DNA from: Desulfosarcina sp.
Lineage (GTDB): Bacteria > Desulfobacterota > Desulfobacteria > Desulfobacterales > Desulfosarcinaceae
Direction: 5' to 3'
Length of the DNA stretch: 9,229 nt
Assembly: GCA_018224455.1 (NCBI GenBank)
Contig: JAGTUY010000384.1
Location: 1 to 9,229, forward strand
Part shown: piece by piece, positions 5,256 through 9,229 of the stretch
How the letters are laid out: each line of letters opens with the position of its first letter
Numbering within the stretch: the stretch's first letter is position 1
The notes under the pieces: generated by a model
The model's database searches: none
What the model was told of the DNA's origin: nothing
The model's input: only the letters and a program-made list of their open reading frames with translations
Position numbers and translations under genes: made by a program

Positions 5256-8165
5256 TCAGATTATCTCTCTGAGAAACCGACCGGTGTAGCTTTCCTTTAC
5301 CATGGCCACCGCTTCCGGAGGGCCCTGGGCCACCAAGCGCCCGCCCCCTTTGCCTCCTTCGGGCCCCAGGTCGATGATCCAGTCGGCGGTTTTGATCACA
5401 TCCAGGTTGTGCTCGATCACCACCACGGTATTGCCGCCGTCCACCAGGCGCTGGAGCACGGCCAGCAGTAGCTTGATATCCTGGAAGTGCAGGCCGGTGG
5501 TGGGCTCGTCCAGGATGTAAAGGGTCCGTCCCGTGGCCCGCTTGGCCAGTTCGCGGGCCAGCTTGATGCGCTGGGCTTCGCCGCCGGAGAGGGTCGTGGC
5601 CGCCTGGCCCAGCTTGATGTAGGAGAGTCCGACATCCATCAGGGTGTCGAGGATTCGCCGGATGCGCGGATGGTTTTCAAACAGGGTCCGGGCCTGTATG
5701 ACCGACAGGTCCAGCACATCGGCGATGGAGTGGTCCTTGTACTTGATCTCCAGGGTGGCGTCGTTGAAGCGTTTCCCGCGGCAGGTTTCGCAGGGTACAT
5801 AGACGTCGGCCAAAAAGTGCATCTCCACTTTGATATAACCGTCCCCGCTGCAGGCTTCGCAGCGTCCCCCCTTGACATTGAACGAGTAGCGGCCCTTCTT
5901 GTACCCGCGCATGTTGGATTCGGGAAGCTGGGCGAAAAAATCCCGGATAAAGTCGAACACCTTGGTATAGGTGGCCGGATTGCTGCGGGGGGTGCGGCCG
6001 ATGGCCTTCTGGTCGATGTTGATCACCTTGTCCAGATGTTCCAACCCGTGGATGGCCTTGTGCCGGCCGGTCTCCAGCATGGCGTTGTGCAGCCTGCCCG
6101 CCATGGCCGGGTAGAGAATCTGGTTGATCAGGGTGGACTTGCCCGCACCGGAAACACCGGTTATCGCTACCAGCAGCCCCAGCGGGATGTCCACGGTGAG
6201 GTGATCCAGGTTGTTTTCGGTGGCGTCGACAACGGCGATCCGCCGGTGGCCGTCGGCTTCGACAGGTCGCCGGGTGACCGGCGTTTCAATCTCATCCCGG
6301 CCGCTCAGATACCGGCCGGTGAGGGAGGCATTGCGGCGCATGATCTGCTTGGGCGTTCCCTGGGCCACGATCTCGCCCCCCAGGTGCCCCGCGCCGGGAC
6401 CGAAGTCAACGATCCAGTCCGACGAGGCCATGGTTTCCCGGTCATGCTCCACCACGATGAGGGTGTTGCCGATATCCCGAAGGTGACGCAGGGTGCTCAG
6501 CAGCTTGATGTTGTCTCGCTGGTGCAGGCCGATGGAGGGCTCGTCCAGGATGTAGAGGACGCCGGTGAGCTCCGATCCCACCTGGGAGGCCAAGCGGATG
6601 CGCTGGGATTCGCCGCCGGACAGGGTGGGGCCCTTGCGGCTGAGTGACAGGTAGTCCAGTCCCACGTTGACCAGAAAACCCAGCCGGCCGGTAATCTCTT
6701 TGAGCAGTTCATCGGCAATGATCTTTCGGTTGCCGGTCAGCTTCAATCCGGTGAGAAAATCCTGCGCTTCCCGGATGGTCATTTCGGTGACGTCGATGAT
6801 GGAGCGGTCGCCAATCTTCACGGCCAGCACTTCGGGTTTCAGGCGCCGGCCACCACAGGTGTCACAGGGCCGCGTGGAGAGGAAGCGGTTGTAGTATTTT
6901 TTGGCATTTTCCGATTCGGTCTGCGTATAGCGGCGCATGAGGGTGTTGAGCAGTCCTTCATAGGTCGTGGTATAGGACCCTTGAATTTTCTCTGCATTCC
7001 AGCTTACCGTCAGTTCACGCCCGCCGGAACCATAGAGAATCAGCTGCTTCTGCCGGCTGGACAAACGATCCCAGGGTGTGTCGAAGTCCACTCCCCATTG
7101 TTCTTCCATGGCCCTTAATTGTTCGGCCGTCCAGGAGCCGTTCAGTTTTCCCTTGCCGGTAAAATGGCCTTGCCAGGGGATGACCGTTCCCTGACGGATG
7201 CTGAGCGTGCCGTCGGCGATGACCCGGTCTGCGTCCATGGCCAGCTTGGCACCGATGCCGTTGCAGTCCGGGCACATGCCCAGGGGCGAGTTGAAGGAGA
7301 AGATGGGCGGGTCCAGTTCAGGGTAGGCGACGCCGCAGCAGGAACGGGACTCGCTCATGGGGATGTCGCCTCCGGCCATGCGGTGTGCGATGATGCGGCC
7401 CTCGCCCAGCCGCAGGGCGGTTTCCACCGAGTCGGTCAATCGTTTCCTGAAACTGCCGGCTTTGGAGATTTTCAGACGATCCACCACTGCTTCGATGGTG
7501 TGCTTTTTGTAACGGGCCAGGGTCTGGACGGACTCGATCTCCTGCACCACGCCGTTGACCCTTACCCGGGCGTATCCCTGCCGTTGAAGCTGCGCCATCA
7601 CCTCCCTGTGTTCCCCCTTGCGGCTGTCGATGACCGGTGCAAGAATGAGGATTTTTGTGCCTTCGGGCATCTCAAGCATGCGGTCAACCATACTCTGGGC
7701 GTCACCTTTGCCCACGGGTTGGTGACATTTAATGCAGGTCTGCTGGCCGATGCGGGCGAAGAGCACGCGAAGGTAATCGTAGATCTCGGTAATGGTGCCG
7801 ACCGTGGAGCGGGGGTTCTTGCTGGCTGACTTCTGTTCGATGGAGATGGTCGGCGACAGCCCCCGGATGGTGTCGTAGCGGGGCTTTTCCATCTGGCCGA
7901 TAAACTGGCGGGCATAGGCGGACAGGGACTCCACATAGCGGCGCTGGCCTTCGGCAAAGATGGTGTCGAAGGCCAGGCTGGACTTGCCCGAACCGGACAC
8001 GCCGGTGAAGACGATGAGCTTCTTTTTGGGCAGGCTGACATCGACCTGCTTCAGGTTGTGCTCACGGGCGCCCTTGACCTCGATGGTATCCAGCTCCATG
8101 GTTTTTCTCTTCTTGCGGGGCCGGGTGACGGCCACAGGTACGTTTCCGTTGGGTCGGTTCTTCAT
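5256..8165 (-). CDS. uvrA: Excinuclease ABC subunit A (UvrA)
   Basis: A 969-residue ABC-type ATPase that finds bulky DNA lesions and loads UvrB in nucleotide excision repair. In order: Walker A of the first ATPase GVSGSGKS (residues 55-62), the YVESLSAYARQF segment, first zinc module near 273-300 (CCG, then MCPDC), first signature LSGGESQRIRLA (515 on) and LYILDEPSIGL (about 541), second Walker A GVSGAGKS (about 668), second zinc module CEAC and CETC (about 767 and 791), second signature LSGGEAQRIKLA (859 on) and LYILDEPTTGL. Both ATPase halves look intact and the length is normal (about 940) plus a short extension. Start: the ATG at 8163-8165 has GGAAAG five bases upstream and adds 22 basic residues (PRKKRKT) before the canonical start MELDTIEVKGA at 8099; the ATG at 8180 has no ribosome site. 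The hrpB remnant follows after five bases. Confidence 0.96.
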   Translation of the reverse strand: MKNRPNGNVPVAVTRPRKKRKTMELDTIEVKGAREHNLKQVDVSLPKKKLIVFTGVSGSGKSSLAFDTIFAEGQRRYVESLSAYARQFIGQMEKPRYDTIRGLSPTISIEQKSASKNPRSTVGTITEIYDYLRVLFARIGQQTCIKCHQPVGKGDAQSMVDRMLEMPEGTKILILAPVIDSRKGEHREVMAQLQRQGYARVRVNGVVQEIESVQTLARYKKHTIEAVVDRLKISKAGSFRKRLTDSVETALRLGEGRIIAHRMAGGDIPMSESRSCCGVAYPELDPPIFSFNSPLGMCPDCNGIGAKLAMDADRVIADGTLSIRQGTVIPWQGHFTGKGKLNGSWTAEQLRAMEEQWGVDFDTPWDRLSSRQKQLILYGSGGRELTVSWNAEKIQGSYTTTYEGLLNTLMRRYTQTESENAKKYYNRFLSTRPCDTCGGRRLKPEVLAVKIGDRSIIDVTEMTIREAQDFLTGLKLTGNRKIIADELLKEITGRLGFLVNVGLDYLSLSRKGPTLSGGESQRIRLASQVGSELTGVLYILDEPSIGLHQRDNIKLLSTLRHLRDIGNTLIVVEHDRETMASSDWIVDFGPGAGHLGGEIVAQGTPKQIMRRNASLTGRYLSGRDEIETPVTRRPVEADGHRRIAVVDATENNLDHLTVDIPLGLLVAITGVSGAGKSTLINQILYPAMAGRLHNAMLETGRHKAIHGLEHLDKVINIDQKAIGRTPRSNPATYTKVFDFIRDFFAQLPESNMRGYKKGRYSFNVKGGRCEACSGDGYIKVEMHFLADVYVPCETCRGKRFNDATLEIKYKDHSIADVLDLSVIQARTLFENHPRIRRILDTLMDVGLSYIKLGQAATTLSGGEAQRIKLARELAKRATGRTLYILDEPTTGLHFQDIKLLLAVLQRLVDGGNTVVVIEHNLDVIKTADWIIDLGPEGGKGGGRLVAQGPPEAVAMVKESYTGRFLREII

Positions 8166-8170
8166 ATTTT

Positions 8171-8176
8171 CTTTCC
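8171..8176 (-). promoter_or_regulatory. Ribosome binding site supporting the extended uvrA start
   Basis: GGAAAG on the minus strand, five bases before the ATG at 8163-8165. The canonical-position ATG at 8097-8099 has only a purine-rich AAGAGAAAAACC before it. Confidence 0.5.
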
Positions 8177-8238
8177 ACATCGGCTTCTACGGCTGCCGTT
8201 CGGCTTTTCTTCGTGTGACCTCATGGCAATAAAACCGG

Positions 8239-8265
8239 TTGCCAAAAGGTCCCGAGCTATATAAT
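8239..8265 (+). promoter_or_regulatory. Probable sigma-70 promoter of the DUF3786 gene
   Basis: TATAAT (8260-8265) is a perfect -10 box; TTGCCA (8239-8244) matches five of six -35 bases. The spacing is 15 bases, shorter than the ideal 17, so activity may be modest. The start would be near 8272, giving a leader of about 78 bases. It lies in the 184-base divergent gap between uvrA and the DUF3786 gene. Confidence 0.45.
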
Positions 8266-8349
8266 GATCCGCGGAAAATAAGTATCGATGCCCCCCTTGT
8301 CCACGCCAGCTTTCATCGGATGAAAGAACAGACGCCAAAGGAACCGACG

Positions 8350-8973
8350 ATGAGTCAAAACGCAACCGGCTCGGTCTACCATGAAACCTATCGCTACTAC
8401 CTGGAACAGTTGACATCCATGCGGTTTGACGGAAAAGAAGAGGTGCTGGGCATCAGGTTGGATGGCGGCGCGATAGTGGTGCCCTATTTCGGACAGTCTA
8501 TCCGATTGACTGCTGACGGACTGAAGAATGAGGCGGGGCATCGTCCCGATTTTTCCGATTGCGTGGTGGTGTGCCGATACCTGATCATGTGTCCGCTGTT
8601 TGAGCCCAAGCAAAAAGAATGGGCGGCCTATCGGGATTTTCCCGATGCCGGCCCGCTGACGGTATTCTGGACCGACAGCGTGGAGAGGCCGCTGGCAAGG
8701 ACATTTTCAGGGCGTGTCAGCGCGCTTGAAAAGGCGTGTGACGTCCTGGGCGCCAGCATTCCGGATATGGACATCGCCTGCGACCTGTGTCGGCGTTTTA
8801 CCCCGCTGCCAAAGATGCCTCTGCTGCTGGTCTTCAACGATGCCGACGACGATTTCTCTGCATCGGCCTCACTCCTTTTCGAAAAACGGGCATCGACATA
8901 CCTGGATGCCGAGAGTCAGGCTATTCTGGGCCAGGCGTTATCGAACCGGCTGCTTGCCGCGGCCCGCGTTTGA
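8350..8973 (+). CDS. DUF3786 domain-containing protein
   Basis: 207 residues. The whole protein fits DUF3786, an uncharacterised family found mainly in strict anaerobes: VYHETYRYYLEQL, a PYFGQSIRLTADG segment, DFSDCVVVCRYLIMCP (Cys71, Cys75, Cys81), YRDFPDAGPLTVFWTDSVER, FSGR...LEKAC, MDIACDLC (Cys144, Cys147), PLLLVFNDADDDF and a C-terminal YLDAESQAILG. Cysteines in CxxxC and CxxC arrangements hint at a metal or iron-sulfur role, which is inference. The start at 8350 is chosen because AAAGGA lies seven bases upstream; earlier in-frame ATGs at 8239 and 8320 lack a site, and 8239 lies upstream of the promoter. No signal peptide. It stands alone, divergent from uvrA. Confidence 0.87.
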   Translation: MSQNATGSVYHETYRYYLEQLTSMRFDGKEEVLGIRLDGGAIVVPYFGQSIRLTADGLKNEAGHRPDFSDCVVVCRYLIMCPLFEPKQKEWAAYRDFPDAGPLTVFWTDSVERPLARTFSGRVSALEKACDVLGASIPDMDIACDLCRRFTPLPKMPLLLVFNDADDDFSASASLLFEKRASTYLDAESQAILGQALSNRLLAAARV

Positions 8974-9214
8974 ACTGCCCAAGCCGGAACGGCTTCTCCG
9001 ATCGGCGGTTGACCGATACCAAAAAGGCATCGGGGTCACCTTCGCTTAAAGCAAGCCATTGAACCCTCCCTGCTTCTAGCCGCGGCAAATCCTTCCCATT
9101 CCGGTCTCCGGCAATCTGGATCAGCACGCCCAATGCATTTCGGGGATGAATTAACACGTCCTTCCAGAAATCACCGTACGCTCTTTTTAGGCTTGATTCT
9201 TTTCTAAAGTACGA
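8921..9214 (-). pseudogene. Possible tail fragment of a VOC/epimerase-like gene
   Basis: An open frame of 97 codons with no ATG and a TAA (9215-9217) immediately upstream. Near its left end the segment FWKDVLIHPRNALGVLIQIAGD (shown in two pieces: FWKDVLIHPR, NALGVLIQIAGD) resembles the HPK-x-x-x-GVLIQ(I/L) region near the C-terminus of VOC-fold proteins such as methylmalonyl-CoA epimerase. The remaining 70 codons are not recognisable, and the last 53 bases overlap the convergent DUF3786 gene. The only near start, GTG at 9155-9157, has a GGAAGG site too close to use. Most likely a decayed relic, or chance. Confidence 0.28.
8981..9017. other. Two adjacent small hairpins after the DUF3786 gene
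   Basis: AAGCCG-GAA-CGGCTT (8981-8995) is a perfect six-pair stem with a three-base loop, starting eight bases after the DUF3786 stop. ATCGG-CGGTTGA-CCGAT (9001-9017) is a second five-pair stem. Neither is followed by a T-tract on the plus strand, so they are not standard intrinsic terminators, but the placement suggests a role in transcript ending or mRNA stability. Apart from these and the minus-strand relic, I see nothing in 8974-9229. Confidence 0.4.
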
Positions 9215-9229
9215 TTAATATTAGGAAAA

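Noticed and set aside
5487..6647. Plus-strand open frame of 386 codons inside uvrA
   Set aside because: It is antisense to strongly conserved uvrA sequence in a GC-rich genome; long mirror frames are expected and its Gly/Val/Ala/Asp-rich composition is typical of them.
8981..8995. Perfect hairpin AAGCCG-GAA-CGGCTT as an intrinsic terminator
   Set aside because: No T-tract follows on either strand; reported only as a hairpin.

Overview
The window looks like chromosomal DNA from an anaerobic, GC-rich deltaproteobacterium (Desulfobacterota), most likely a Desulfobacteraceae/Desulfosarcina-type sulfate reducer. This is inferred from gene content: a DUF4388 (PATAN)-PilZ protein with a receiver domain, a Desulfovibrio-like bacterioferritin, a short MetF of the kind found in Wood-Ljungdahl organisms, and a DUF3786 protein. 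No taxonomic marker is present. I see no rRNA, tRNA, CRISPR array, transposase or phage gene.

Layout. Left end (1-2993): five genes all read leftward. In transcription order they are metF (methylenetetrahydrofolate reductase), bfr (bacterioferritin), a 77-codon unknown ORF continuing in the bfr frame just past its stop, a receiver-PATAN-PilZ protein, and the first 45 codons of an FAD/NAD(P) disulfide oxidoreductase that runs off the window. Positions 2994-3346 are a divergent regulatory gap. A small rightward gene of 68 codons (3347-3553) converges with a leftward LEA-type-2 lipoprotein (3538-4020), which lies downstream of a small two-helix membrane protein (4059-4322).

Middle and right. 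Positions 4472-5250 hold a strongly eroded hrpB DEAH-helicase pseudogene directly behind uvrA (5256-8165, leftward). Across a divergent promoter gap, a DUF3786 gene (8350-8973) reads rightward. The last 250 bases hold only small hairpins and, on the minus strand, an open frame that may be the tail of a VOC/epimerase-like gene.

How the parts relate: metF serves C1/folate metabolism, bfr iron storage and oxidative defence, uvrA nucleotide excision repair, and the PilZ protein probably c-di-GMP-dependent control. These are mostly housekeeping genes, and I find no clear new defence or biosynthetic system. The most notable points are the hrpB remnant with several internal deletions, the receiver domain lacking its phospho-acceptor Asp, and the unknown ORF separated from bfr by a single in-frame TGA that sits in a GC-rich hairpin loop.
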